Positions 25,101 to 33,253 of a DNA stretch of 49,955 bases are shown one piece after another; the first letter of the stretch is position 1, and each line of letters starts with the position of its first letter. The notes below the pieces were generated by a model that saw nothing but the letters and a program-made list of their open reading frames with translations, did not search any database and was not told the origin of the DNA. This DNA is from Chloroflexota bacterium (GTDB lineage Bacteria > Chloroflexota > Anaerolineae > Aggregatilineales > UBA2796). Location of the stretch: contig JAJPHV010000136.1 of NCBI GenBank assembly GCA_021325095.1, positions 1 through 49,955 of the forward strand. The letters are read 5' to 3'. The translations under genes were made by a program, and so were the position numbers.

Positions 25101-25598
25101 TCAGTCGCGCCCGCTGCTGAACAACAGGCCGATGATCAGCCCGATAATGAAGGCGATGCCCAACGACTGCCAGGGGTTTTCCTTAACCGTTTCGGCAGCA
25201 GCCTCGCCGATCTGGTCAAAGGTGTGGCTGTCCAGGTAGACGGCAGCTTTCTCCATACTCCGCGCCAGACGGTGGGCCTGGCGGATCACCTCTTCGTTGC
25301 CGCCCTTGACGGCTTCGCGCCGGATGTTTTCGGCGGCATTGAGCAGTGAGTTGGACGCAGCTTCTTTGACCGTGTAGGCGGTTTCGCGCATGGTACGGGT
25401 CGCTTCATTCACCGTGCGGAAAGCCTCGGTGCTCACCTGAGCAACGGTTTGTTGGACGTTCTCGCCAACCTGCCCGACGGCCTGCTGTACCTCTTCTTTG
25501 GCTTTGTTCACGGTCTGCTGGACTTGCTCGGCGACGTGCTTGGCCGCCTCCTGCGGGTTGGCGGCTCCTCGTTCCAATTCGTCACGCGGTGCGTCCAT
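25101..25598 (-). CDS. DUF883/YqjD-like membrane-anchored helical protein
   Basis: 165 residues: a long amphipathic helix rich in Gln, Glu and Val (QQTVNKAKEEVQQAVGQVGENV) and a C-terminal membrane anchor after NPWQSLGIAFIIG. This layout is that of the ElaB/YqjD/DUF883 family, which binds ribosomes in stationary phase in E. coli. The match in this phylum is only by architecture. The ATG at 25596-25598 has GAGG seven bases before; an earlier frame begins at 25616. Confidence 0.65.
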   Translation of the reverse strand: MDAPRDELERGAANPQEAAKHVAEQVQQTVNKAKEEVQQAVGQVGENVQQTVAQVSTEAFRTVNEATRTMRETAYTVKEAASNSLLNAAENIRREAVKGGNEEVIRQAHRLARSMEKAAVYLDSHTFDQIGEAAAETVKENPWQSLGIAFIIGLIIGLLFSSGRD

Positions 25599-25716
25599 TG
25601 GATTATCCTCTCTCAAAAGGAAACCGTATCAAAATCATTTTACAACGCCCCGGCGCTTTGCGCCAGCCTGTGCACCGAAACGGGGCTGTGTGAACGACTT
25701 CAACCAGCAATCAGGG

Positions 25717-25722
25717 TATAAT
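25717..25722 (+). promoter_or_regulatory. -10 box of the HAD gene
   Basis: Perfect TATAAT, 37 bases before the ATG at 25760. The -35 region is poor. A GGAGGAG at 25739-25745 lies in the predicted leader, about 14 bases before the start, which is long spacing. Confidence 0.4.
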
Positions 25723-25759
25723 GCGCTAGTTTCATCACGGAGGAGTCTAGAAGTATTAC

Positions 25760-26416
25760 ATGGCAGTCGAGGCAATCATCTTCGATTTCGACGGAGTCAT
25801 CATCGATACGGAAACCGCCGAACTGGAAGTCTGGCAGGCATTCTACCGGGCACATGGCCTGGACATTTCGCCCGAATTATGGGCAAAGCGCATTGGCTAC
25901 AACGAAGAGGATGCTTTTCACCCCGCCAGGTATTTCGAGCAGATCACGGGAACGGTTCTCAACGAGGCGCAGCGCGAGGATCAATTCCGGCGCTACGTCG
26001 AACACTGTGCTCGGCTGCCCGTCTTACCCGGCGTGAGGGAACTGATCGAGGCGGCTTCTCAACGAGGGATCAAGCTGGCAATCGCGTCCAGTGCCTACCG
26101 CGAATGGGTAGATCGCTGGCTGCGTCAGCATCACCTCTCGCATCTTTTCGATTGCATCCGAACACGGGGTGACGTGAAACGTGGCAAGCCCGCGCCCGAC
26201 CTCTATCTGAGCGCAGCGGACTGCCTGGGAGTACCAGTCAAACACTGCATCGCCATCGAGGATTCGCCAGCCGGGATCAGTGCGGCATTGGCGGCAGGAA
26301 TGCGCTGCATCGCCGTCCCCAACCCGCTGTCCGCGCGCATGGCATTACCAGAAGCTACACTACGGCTGAATTCGCTGGCCGAGATGGATTGCGAGACGCT
26401 GCTCGCACAGTTTTAG
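25760..26416 (+). CDS. HAD-IA hydrolase (beta-phosphoglucomutase-like)
   Basis: 218 residues. Motif I is DFDGV (residues 9-13), with a C1 helical cap (about 17-85), motif II ASS near 111, motif III K in KRGKPAPDLYL and motif IV EDSPAGISAA. These match the PGMB/GPH subfamily of phosphatases and phosphomutases. The substrate is unclear; 2-deoxyglucose-6-phosphate, phosphoglycolate or a sugar phosphate are all possible. It stands alone on the plus strand, convergent with lexA, 46 bases apart. Confidence 0.9.
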   Translation: MAVEAIIFDFDGVIIDTETAELEVWQAFYRAHGLDISPELWAKRIGYNEEDAFHPARYFEQITGTVLNEAQREDQFRRYVEHCARLPVLPGVRELIEAASQRGIKLAIASSAYREWVDRWLRQHHLSHLFDCIRTRGDVKRGKPAPDLYLSAADCLGVPVKHCIAIEDSPAGISAALAAGMRCIAVPNPLSARMALPEATLRLNSLAEMDCETLLAQF

Positions 26417-26461
26417 TTTGAGGTCAGTCCCTTCCGGTGAGAAGGGATGGCCGCCTGTGGG

Positions 26462-27112
26462 TTAATTCACACGGCGCAGGACGGCCAGCACCTTCCCCTG
26501 GATTTCGACCTTATCCTTATCGACGTAGATCGGCCCCATCGTCGGGTTGGCGGGTTGCAGCCGCACGCGCTCCCCCTCGTCATAGAAGTGCTTGAGGGTC
26601 GTTTCGCCGCGCTCGTTGAGCCAGACGGCGACCATCTCGCCGTTGCGCGCCACGTTCTGCTTCTTCAGGATCACGATGTCGCCTTCGTTGATCATGGCAT
26701 CGATCATCGACTGGCCGTTGACCGTCAGTGCAAACACCTGTGAAGGGTCGTTGCTGCCGAGCAGCATCTTCGGCACAGGAATGGGCGATTCGGCTTCGGA
26801 GAAGGTCAGGTCGTCGCCGGGCAGCAGGGCCGGTTCGCCTGCCACGATCTGCCCGACCAGCGGCACGGGCACCACATTGTCGTCAACCACGACAGGCTGG
26901 TGCAAGGCAATGCCGCGCGAAACCTTCTTGGAGCGGTTAATAAAGCCCTCTTTAACCAGCTTGTTCAGGTTGTAATTGACGACGGAGGTCGAGTTAATCT
27001 TGACAGCCTCGCCAATCTCGCGCACGGTGGGTGGGTAACCGCGTTCCTTCACCTTTTTCTGGATGAATTTCAGGATGGCGCGCTGCCTATCTGATAACGA
27101 ATTGTAGTCCAT
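26462..27112 (-). CDS. lexA: LexA repressor (SOS regulator)
   Basis: 216 residues. The N-terminal winged helix (1-70) has SDRQRAILKFIQK, YPPTVREIGEAV and INSTSVVNYNLNKL. The autocleavage site is A91-G92 in QIVAGEP; the catalytic dyad is S135 (NGQSM) and K174 (TLKHF). The start at 27110-27112 gives MDYNSLSDRQ. RecA-driven self-cleavage should relieve repression. A box close to CGAAC-N4-GTTCG lies just downstream of its promoter, so it controls itself. No other SOS gene is adjacent. Confidence 0.97.
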   Translation of the reverse strand: MDYNSLSDRQRAILKFIQKKVKERGYPPTVREIGEAVKINSTSVVNYNLNKLVKEGFINRSKKVSRGIALHQPVVVDDNVVPVPLVGQIVAGEPALLPGDDLTFSEAESPIPVPKMLLGSNDPSQVFALTVNGQSMIDAMINEGDIVILKKQNVARNGEMVAVWLNERGETTLKHFYDEGERVRLQPANPTMGPIYVDKDKVEIQGKVLAVLRRVN

Positions 27113-27136
27113 AGTCACACTCCGGTCGGAAGTTGC

Positions 27137-27150
27137 CGACCATACGTTCG
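27137..27150 (-). promoter_or_regulatory. LexA operator (Gram-positive-type SOS box)
   Basis: On the minus strand CGAACGTATGGTCG, one base off the Bacillus-type consensus CGAAC-N4-GTTCG. It lies 25 bases upstream of the lexA start codon and just past the predicted transcription start. A second inverted repeat, GTCGG-N6-CCGAC at 27125-27140, overlaps its edge and could be a second half-site or a hairpin. Confidence 0.7.
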
Positions 27151-27163
27151 ATTTCCTTACCGG

Positions 27164-27193
27164 ATTATAGGCCGAACAGGTGGTCTGAGTCAA
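27164..27193 (-). promoter_or_regulatory. promoter of lexA
   Basis: On the minus strand TTGACT (27188-27193), an 18-base spacer and a perfect TATAAT (27164-27169). Transcription should start near 27157, so the SOS box covers about +7 to +20. Confidence 0.75.
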
Positions 27194-27279
27194 GCCCATA
27201 TTTTCGATAACGGCTATCCCCTGTACAATTATCCTCAGATTTTGCGTGTGGCGCAGCCATTTTCACAAAGGAACGCGGC

Positions 27280-27957
27280 ATGGATAACCGCCTGGTACGA
27301 GATGGCATTGCCGAACTGATCGGCACGTTTATGCTGGTGTTCGTGGGCGCAGGAGCCGTCACGATTCTCAACCAGAACCCACCGGCAGCAGTGAATGTCG
27401 TCGTCGCGGCGCTGGCACACGGCCTGATGTTGGCCGCCATCGTTTCGATTTACGGCCACATCTCCGGGGCGCACGTCAACCCGGCGATCACGCTGGCTCT
27501 GCTGGTAGGTCGCCAGATCGACGTGACACGCGCCGTCGTGTACTGGGTCGCGCAGTTTGCGGGCGGGATCATCGCGGCACTCGTGCTGCGTTTCATCTTC
27601 CCTGCCGCTGCCAACCTGGGCCAGACTGTGACTGCGCCCGGCATCAGCGGTGTACAAGCCATGATCATCGAGGCGATTCTGACTTTCTTCCTGGCAAGCG
27701 CCGTATATCAGGCTGCGGTCTATGGGAAGGCCGGGAACGTCGCGGCCCTCGCCATTGGCTTCACACTGGCGGCCTCGATCCTGTTCGGTGGGCCGCTGAC
27801 AGGCGCGTCGCTCAACCCGGCCCGGACGCTTGGCCCTGGCCTCGTGTCCGGCGATCTGCGTGACGTGGTCTTCTACCTGATCGGCATTTTCGGCGGCGGC
27901 GCGATAGCGGGCGTGGTGCATACACTGTTGTTCAAGAACGAGGCAAGCAAGATGTAG
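27280..27957 (+). CDS. aquaporin / MIP family channel
   Basis: 225 residues with six membrane helices and two half-helices. The NPA boxes are at 67-69 (GAHVNPAITLAL) and 179-181 (GASLNPARTLGPGL). The Arg of the selectivity filter follows the second NPA. AELIGTFMLVFVGAGAV at the N-terminus is the MIP hallmark. The loop E region looks AqpZ-like, and the Asp seen after NPAR in glycerol facilitators is Thr here, so water or small neutral solutes are likelier than glycerol. It diverges from lexA; AAGGA lies before the ATG. Confidence 0.93.
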   Translation: MDNRLVRDGIAELIGTFMLVFVGAGAVTILNQNPPAAVNVVVAALAHGLMLAAIVSIYGHISGAHVNPAITLALLVGRQIDVTRAVVYWVAQFAGGIIAALVLRFIFPAAANLGQTVTAPGISGVQAMIIEAILTFFLASAVYQAAVYGKAGNVAALAIGFTLAASILFGGPLTGASLNPARTLGPGLVSGDLRDVVFYLIGIFGGGAIAGVVHTLLFKNEASKM

Positions 27958-27974
27958 GGTTGGTCTTATCCGGC

Positions 27975-28058
27975 TACTCTCCTTCGTGGAGAGCCGAATG
28001 GGGAAGATGTGCCATCGCCTTAATTGGCCCCTTCAGTCAGGCCGCGACGGGGTGAGGG
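27975..28058. repeat. decayed palindromic repeat ending in GGGGTGAGGG
   Basis: A diverged copy. The hairpin ACTCTCC with GGAGAG near 27976-27993 and the right end GGGGTGAGGG at 28050-28059 are recognisable, the left end is not. The right end supplies GAGGG ahead of the next ATG. Confidence 0.4.
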
Positions 28059-28064
28059 TTGCAT

Positions 28065-28409
28065 ATGCCCGACGACAAGCAGGAGCCTGACCGGCTCGAT
28101 AAACCCTTAGCAATACCCCTGCCCCAGACCGATCCCGGCATCACAGTGCTGCGCGTGGCGCTGTGGATGCAGGAGGAGGTGTACGAGTGGGGGAAATTGA
28201 GCCACAAGCACGCCATAAACCACATCGCGCATCACTTCGGCAAACGGTTCCTGTACATCAACCCGAACGGCAATCCGGCTATCATCGAGGACGTACTGGC
28301 AGAGTTTGAGCGATTAACGGAGACGACAGTGGTCTGGTGCAAGCCGCGCCGTTACTGGCGCTTGCGCAGGGCTGGCGATCCGCCGAATGCGCGAGAGGTC
28401 AGGCGCTGA
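28065..28409 (+). CDS. conserved hypothetical protein (DUF6953-like)
   Basis: 114 residues, soluble. After a disordered N-terminus comes a helical part (VALWMQEEVYEWGKLSHKHAINHIAHHFGKRF), then a NPNGNPAIIEDVLAEFERL helix and a WCKPRRYWRLR end. It resembles small bacterial proteins with a 'VVWxxxxxxWRLRxxGD' tail, perhaps DUF6953, from memory. Function is unknown. The ATG at 28065-28067 follows GAGGG by six bases; that Shine-Dalgarno comes from the repeat remnant. Confidence 0.65.
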   Translation: MPDDKQEPDRLDKPLAIPLPQTDPGITVLRVALWMQEEVYEWGKLSHKHAINHIAHHFGKRFLYINPNGNPAIIEDVLAEFERLTETTVVWCKPRRYWRLRRAGDPPNAREVRR

Positions 28410-28453
28410 CCGGCCTGACAGCCGACGCGTATACACGCCGTTGTTCAGGCAAC

Positions 28454-28502
28454 AAAAAGGCTACACAGGGGCGGCAGAATAAAGGGTTGCCCCGGCGTAG
28501 CC
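28454..28502 (-). terminator. terminator of the FHA gene
   Basis: On the minus strand a hairpin with arms GGCTAC and GTAGCC (28459-28464 and 28497-28502) and an inner GGGGC/GCCCC stem is followed by TTTTTG. It lies about 100 bases after the FHA stop and in the space between convergent genes. Confidence 0.65.
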
Positions 28503-28605
28503 AACAGACAGAATAAACGATCTCAGTGTACGGCACAACGGCTCGAACGGATCGGATTTTCACGAAAAATTCACGAGCTTTCTCGCCCGGAAACATCCTG
28601 GTGTG

Positions 28606-29139
28606 TCAGCGAAAGCGGATCACTGCAACGAGCTTCCCCAACCGCACTGCATCGCCATCGCGCAGCAGGCGCTCCTCAGAACCGACCAGCCGCTTGCCGT
28701 TGAGCCAGGTTCCGTTGCGGCTGCGCAGATCGGCGATATAAAGCATGTTACCTTTCCGTTTGATGTTGGCGTGATAACGCGACACCCCTCGTTGAGCAGC
28801 CTTGAATGGGGTCAGATCAATGTCTGGCTGTGCGATGTCGTCCCCGGTGCTGGTGCGTCCGATTATGATGCTCTCCGACTTGGGCACGGTAATGGGCTGT
28901 CCATCGACGATGAGGGACAGTGCGTTTTGTTCGGGCAGGAAGGCATTGCCTTGTTGGCGGCGCAGTTGCTCTTCCGCTATGGGTTCAAAATCGACGTTGA
29001 AAGTTTCGTGCTCTTCGGTGAGACTGCTGCCACAGCGCGAACACACCGTCTCTCCCAGGCTGTACGTCAGGCCGCAAGTACGGCAGACAAGCACTTCAGA
29101 CTGCGTGTCGCCGGACCTCGGAAGTTCGCTTGTCGACAT
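28606..29139 (-). CDS. zinc-ribbon FHA-domain protein
   Basis: 177 residues. An N-terminal zinc ribbon has C19xxC22 and C33xxC36 (CRTCG, CSRCG), followed by a linker and a C-terminal FHA domain: IIIGRTSTGDDIAQPDIDL, GVSRYHANI and DLRSRNGTWLNGKRL. The GR, SRxH and NGT residues for phosphothreonine binding are present. Such proteins work with Ser/Thr kinases; none is in the window. GGAG lies eight bases before the ATG. Two copies of an 11-base direct repeat lie upstream. Confidence 0.9.
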   Translation of the reverse strand: MSTSELPRSGDTQSEVLVCRTCGLTYSLGETVCSRCGSSLTEEHETFNVDFEPIAEEQLRRQQGNAFLPEQNALSLIVDGQPITVPKSESIIIGRTSTGDDIAQPDIDLTPFKAAQRGVSRYHANIKRKGNMLYIADLRSRNGTWLNGKRLVGSEERLLRDGDAVRLGKLVAVIRFR

Positions 29140-29149
29140 GGGAAAACTC

Positions 29150-29201
29150 CAGACGAATCAATTTTTGTCTGTCAACAAAGATTACACAGACAGACGAATC
29201 A
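29150..29201. promoter_or_regulatory. direct repeats upstream of the FHA gene
   Basis: CAGACGAATCA occurs at 29150-29160 and 29191-29201, exactly 41 bases apart, about four helical turns. Between them GTCTGT and ACAGAC form an inverted repeat. Such spacing suits a dimeric regulator, though no regulator is identified. Confidence 0.35.
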
Positions 29202-29436
29202 TACCCGATTTTATGGCTGAGGGTATACCCCGATCAGCAAGACAAGCGAATCCCTGGGAATTGTGAATTGCGCTTGCTCACCCGTGAAGCCGCTCAAATT
29301 GCTGGCAAACCCGTCCTTTTTATGCCACACTATCTTTTGCTCCTGATCAGTTGACTTCCGATTCCGCCTGCCAGGAGCATTCCCTCAACTCGTGAGGACA
29401 TTCTAGACGTTCAGTTGATCGATTCAGGAGACGGTT

Positions 29437-30627
29437 ATGCGTATTTCCGGTGGCATCAGTGTGTTGATCTGGCTGTTGGTGGGGTTGGTTGGTTTCGGTG
29501 TGCCTGCCGGGCGCCAGTCGCTGGCACAAGGTGGGACGCCCGTTCCGCCCGGCGCGCTCAAGGTGGGTTTGAAGGAAGTAGCGGAGGGGTTCCACCTGCC
29601 GACGGACATCACGAATGCAGGCGATGGCAGCGGGCGGATTTTCGTGGTCGAAAAGCCAGGCACGATTCGCATCGTGCGTGATGGCAAAGTCAATGATAAA
29701 CCCTTCCTCGACATCACACCGCTGGTCAGATCGCAAGAAAATGAGCGTGGGCTGCTCGGGCTGGCTTTTCACCCCAAGTACAAAGATAACGGACTGTTTT
29801 TTGTTTATTACACCAATCGCCTGGGCGACATCATTATTGCCCGCTACAAAGTCTCCTCCAATCCCGATGTAGCCGACCCGAACAGCGCCAAAATCCTGCT
29901 CACCGTGCAGCATCGCACTTACCCCAATCACAATGGCGGTGAACTGGCCTTTGGGCCGGATGGCTTCCTGTACGCCGGACTGGGCGATGGTGGCAGCGGC
30001 GGCGACCCCAACCGCAACGGGCAGAACAAGGGGGTGCTGCTCGCCAAAATCCTTCGCCTGGACGTGGATAACGGCGATCCCTACGGCATACCCGCCGACA
30101 ACCCGTTCGCCACGAACAAGCAGGGACGCCCGGAGGTGTGGGCCTATGGTCTGCGCAATCCCTGGCGTTTCTCCTTTGACCGCGCCACCGGCGATCTGTA
30201 TATCGCCGACGTGGGCCAGAATGCTTACGAGGAAATCGATGTACAACGTGCCGGAACCCCCGGCGGTCAGAATTACGGCTGGAACATCATGGAAGGGCTG
30301 CACTGCTACCCCAGCGGGAACGACTGCAACCAGCAGGGCCTGGTGCTGCCCGTGATCGAATACGGCCACGACCAGGGCTGCTCGGTGACGGGTGGCTTCG
30401 TCTATCGAGGCAAAGCTTTCCCGCGCTTTGTTGGCACGTACTTCTTCAGTGACTTTTGTGGCGCGCGGGTCTGGGCGGCGCAGCCCAGCAGCCAGGAAAA
30501 TTGGGAAAAGACCGAGGTGCTGGCGACGGGCTTCCCCGTCAGCTCTTTTGGCGAGGATGAAGCGGGCGAGGTATACCTGACGGACTACGGTGCAGGCAAA
30601 ATCTATCAACTGGTCGATCAAGGCTAA
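29437..30627 (+). CDS. PQQ-dependent sugar dehydrogenase (soluble aldose dehydrogenase family)
   Basis: 396 residues, exported. The signal peptide is MRISGGISVLIWLLVGLVGF..., with cleavage near residue 30 after SLAQ. A six-bladed propeller follows with family motifs: FHLPTDITNAGDGSGRIFVVEKPG, ERGLLGLAFHP (with the catalytic His), NHNGGELAFGPDG, GDGGSGGDP, AYGLRNPWRFSFD, DVGQNAYEEID and GGFVYRG. It oxidises a sugar or sugar alcohol outside the membrane with PQQ; no PQQ synthesis genes are near. AGGAG stands seven bases before the ATG. The phosphoglycerate mutase gene starts 13 bases after it. Confidence 0.9.
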   Translation: MRISGGISVLIWLLVGLVGFGVPAGRQSLAQGGTPVPPGALKVGLKEVAEGFHLPTDITNAGDGSGRIFVVEKPGTIRIVRDGKVNDKPFLDITPLVRSQENERGLLGLAFHPKYKDNGLFFVYYTNRLGDIIIARYKVSSNPDVADPNSAKILLTVQHRTYPNHNGGELAFGPDGFLYAGLGDGGSGGDPNRNGQNKGVLLAKILRLDVDNGDPYGIPADNPFATNKQGRPEVWAYGLRNPWRFSFDRATGDLYIADVGQNAYEEIDVQRAGTPGGQNYGWNIMEGLHCYPSGNDCNQQGLVLPVIEYGHDQGCSVTGGFVYRGKAFPRFVGTYFFSDFCGARVWAAQPSSQENWEKTEVLATGFPVSSFGEDEAGEVYLTDYGAGKIYQLVDQG

Positions 30628-30640
30628 GGAGAGCGGGAGA

Positions 30641-31246
30641 GTGTCAACGCTGGTTTTAGTCCGCCATGGCGAGTCGCAGTGGAATCTTGAGAATCGCTTC
30701 ACGGGCTGGGTCGATGTGCCGCTGAGTGAACGCGGCATCGAAGAAGCGCGATCAGCGGGTGAAAAGCTGCGCGGGATGCGCTTCGACAAGGGGTTTACGT
30801 CGGTTTTGCAGCGTGCCATCAAGACGCTGGCGATCATTCTGGAAGTTACCGGGCAGACTGACTTGCCCGTGGAGCGCGATCAGGCCCTCAACGAGCGGCA
30901 CTACGGTGATCTGCAAGGGCTGAACAAGGCCGAAACCGCCGCCAAATTTGGCGATGCACAGGTCAAGCTCTGGCGGCGTAGCTACTCGGTACGCCCGCCC
31001 AACGGCGAAAGCCTGGCGGATACGGCGGCCCGCACGCTGCCCTACTGGGAAAAACACATCCTGCCTGAACTGAAAGCCGGACGAAACATCCTGGTAGTGG
31101 CACATGGCAACAGCCTGCGCTCGCTGGTCATGCGGCTGGACAATCTTTCCGAAGAAGCCGTCGTGGAGCTGAATATCCCGACGGGTGTCCCGCTGCAATA
31201 CGAGTTCAGCACAGAAGGCGTTCCGCTGGAACACATGTATCTTTAG
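30641..31246 (+). CDS. gpmA: 2,3-bisphosphoglycerate-dependent phosphoglycerate mutase
   Basis: Interconverts 3- and 2-phosphoglycerate in glycolysis. 201 residues starting with the phospho-His loop VRHGESQWN (His8), then FTGWVDVPLSERG, SVLQRAIKT, ALNERHYGDLQGLNK and VVAHGNSLRSL with the second catalytic His. It is shorter than the 250-residue E. coli enzyme, like other compact bacterial dPGMs. The start is GTG at 30641-30643, with AAGGAG before. It may be read through from the PQQ gene. Confidence 0.93.
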   Translation: MSTLVLVRHGESQWNLENRFTGWVDVPLSERGIEEARSAGEKLRGMRFDKGFTSVLQRAIKTLAIILEVTGQTDLPVERDQALNERHYGDLQGLNKAETAAKFGDAQVKLWRRSYSVRPPNGESLADTAARTLPYWEKHILPELKAGRNILVVAHGNSLRSLVMRLDNLSEEAVVELNIPTGVPLQYEFSTEGVPLEHMYL

Positions 31247-31251
31247 GGGTT

Positions 31252-31296
31252 GACCTCACCCCTTGGCCCCTTCTCCGCTGCGCAGAGAGCGGAACC
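31252..31296. repeat. truncated palindromic repeat
   Basis: The left end, ACCTCACCCC, with a GGCCCCTTCTCCGCTGCGCAGAGAGCGGAACC-like hairpin. The right end GGGGGTGAGG is missing. It sits between the stops of convergent gpmA and the YigZ gene. Confidence 0.55.
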
Positions 31297-31307
31297 GGGC
31301 GATTTAT

Positions 31308-31916
31308 TCAATCCAGCAGGGTCGGCGTGAGGCGACCCGCGCCAAGTTCACGGATCGCGGCGGTGAACGGCTCGATGGCGGTCAGGGGCAGCGTGAGGTA
31401 CAGCGTGATCTCGGCCTCGAATGCCTCGTCGTCAATGGTTGCGCCGTGCGCCGCCGCGATGAGCTTGACCCGCTCATAAAGTGAGTAGGGTAAGGTCAGG
31501 CCCAGATGGCGGCGCTCGACCTTCTCCTCGGTGGGCGTGGCGGCGATCACGGCACGGGCCGCATCACTATAAGCGCGGACGAGTCCGCCCGTGCCGAGCT
31601 TGATTCCGCCGAAGTAGCGCGTCACGACCAGCACGGCGTCGCCAATATTCGCCCCGCGCAGCACGGCCAGCACTGGCGGGCCGGAGGTTCCGGCTGGCTC
31701 GCCGTCGTCCGATAGTCCCTCGGTCACGCTGGCGCCAAAGCCCACCTTGAAGGCGTAGACGTGATGCGTCGCGTCCGGCATTTCGGTACGGATGGACGCA
31801 ATGAACTGGCGGGCCGCTTCGACGGTGGGCGCGTTTGCCAGCGTGGCAATGAAGCGCGAACGGCTGACCTGGTGTTCAATGCGTGTGGTCGTGGCGGGAA
31901 TGCGGTAGGTGGTCAT
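31308..31916 (-). CDS. YigZ/IMPACT family protein
   Basis: 202 residues. The N-terminal IMPACT domain has SRFIA, DATHHVYAFKVG, SDDGEPAGTSGPP, VVTRYFGGIKLGTGGLVRAYSDA; a DUF1949 domain follows (about 130-202). Function is not settled; yeast and human homologues inhibit the eIF2-alpha kinase GCN2, and bacterial ones remain uncharacterised. A TATAGA stands ten bases before the ATG with no ribosome-binding site, so this gene too may be leaderless. It is the last of the minus-strand sbcD-YigZ pair. Confidence 0.93.
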   Translation of the reverse strand: MTTYRIPATTTRIEHQVSRSRFIATLANAPTVEAARQFIASIRTEMPDATHHVYAFKVGFGASVTEGLSDDGEPAGTSGPPVLAVLRGANIGDAVLVVTRYFGGIKLGTGGLVRAYSDAARAVIAATPTEEKVERRHLGLTLPYSLYERVKLIAAAHGATIDDEAFEAEITLYLTLPLTAIEPFTAAIRELGAGRLTPTLLD

Positions 31917-31996
31917 CGTTCAACAATCTATAAACTACGGTACATTCCACCAGGCCCACCTCGCAGTCGCGGTGCAAATCATGTCCTCTATACGCT

Positions 31997-33223
31997 TTAC
32001 CCCTCCGCCGCGAAGAACGCCTCGGCGCGTTCGAGCAGCAGCGCGATCCGTTCCGGCCCGATGTCCTTGCTCTGCAAGTAACGCTCCAGGAGTTCGAGCG
32101 AGGACAATCCCTCCGGGCTGGCTCCTAGCCGGGCGCGCAGAGGCCGCTCCACATCCTTCTGCACAGCGGCCACCATGCTGACCTTCGCCGCCCGCAGCGC
32201 CTCGTAGATGGCGGTGTCTTGCAGCCGCGACTCGTTATCCACGTCGGCCTGGATGATCATGCGCACGATGGCTTCTTCCAGAGCGTGCTTCTGGATCACA
32301 TCGAACACCTTCTGCATCGGGTCGGCATCGCGGCGGACATCCACGCGCAGCGTCACGAAGGGGCGGGCGCTCACCGGCACAAACTCCCAATGCGTGTGCC
32401 CGCGTTCCAGTTCGACCCAGCAAAAGCCCTTCTCATCCCCTTCCTCACCAAAGTCGATCCGCTCCATGCTGCCGCTGTAGACGACGGGCGGGGCATTGTG
32501 CATTTTGACGGTCATGTTCTGGTGCTTGTGGATGTGGCCGAGCGCCACGTAATCCCAGGTCGGGTCGGCCAACTCACTGAGCAGCACGGCCACGTCGCGC
32601 CCGACCATGACATTGCGTTCACTGCCAAACAGCGCCCCGGTTACGGTGAAATGCCCGGTCAGCACACGCGGCACACTCGACTTCGAGGCATCGCGGGCCA
32701 GCGAACGTAGCAGCAGTTGGATGTTTTCCTGCATCAGCGCATCAACTTCGGCGATGCTCAGGCCGTGCGTCTGCACGCCATCCAAGATACGGCTGCGGAT
32801 CGGGTAGGGCGCGGTGGCAACCTGCACCGGGCCGCTCCGGGTCTGGATCATGTGCAGTTCGTAGTCGTCGCCGACCAGTACATTCGGCACGGCCAGCGTG
32901 TCGTAGATTTCGATGGCCGAGGCACGGGCCAGTGTGGTCGGCAGGTCGTGGTTGCCGACCAGCAGCACCACCGGGCACATCTCCGACATATCGCGCACGC
33001 GCCAGGCGAATTCACGCTGAAAGGTCGGGTTGGGCTGGCGGTTCTTGAAAGCGTCCCCGGCGAAGATGATCAGGTCTACGTCGCGCTGGCGGGCATAGTC
33101 GATCATCTCGTCCATGCGGCGCAAAAAATCGACCACGCGGGTGCTGAGGCCGGTTTCGGGGTCGGTGCGCCCGTAGTTCTCCATGCCGATGTGTACGTCG
33201 GCAAAATGTACCATCCGGATCAT
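31997..33223 (-). CDS. SbcD/Mre11-type DNA repair exonuclease
   Basis: 408 residues of the metallophosphatase fold. The phosphoesterase motifs are DVHIG (Asp9), GDAFKNRQ, GNHDLP, GHFTV and GHIHKHQ. The C-terminal third is helical and may contact SbcC. Mre11-type enzymes cut double-strand DNA ends with a Rad50/SbcC partner; none lies near, which is unusual. The N-terminus MIRMVHFADVHIG is standard. Confidence 0.9.
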   Translation of the reverse strand: MIRMVHFADVHIGMENYGRTDPETGLSTRVVDFLRRMDEMIDYARQRDVDLIIFAGDAFKNRQPNPTFQREFAWRVRDMSEMCPVVLLVGNHDLPTTLARASAIEIYDTLAVPNVLVGDDYELHMIQTRSGPVQVATAPYPIRSRILDGVQTHGLSIAEVDALMQENIQLLLRSLARDASKSSVPRVLTGHFTVTGALFGSERNVMVGRDVAVLLSELADPTWDYVALGHIHKHQNMTVKMHNAPPVVYSGSMERIDFGEEGDEKGFCWVELERGHTHWEFVPVSARPFVTLRVDVRRDADPMQKVFDVIQKHALEEAIVRMIIQADVDNESRLQDTAIYEALRAAKVSMVAAVQKDVERPLRARLGASPEGLSSLELLERYLQSKDIGPERIALLLERAEAFFAAEG

Positions 33224-33253
33224 CAGTCTTTGCTCTCGTCCAAAAGCGGGTGT

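Noticed and set aside
26417..26456. Possible copy of the palindromic repeat after the HAD gene
   Set aside because: Only TGAGGTCAGTCCCTTCC and GAGAAGGGA are similar; the ends are missing and the match could be chance.
29347..30837. A 496-codon minus-strand frame over the PQQ dehydrogenase and gpmA
   Set aside because: Antisense shadow; the plus strand has clear motifs of two families.
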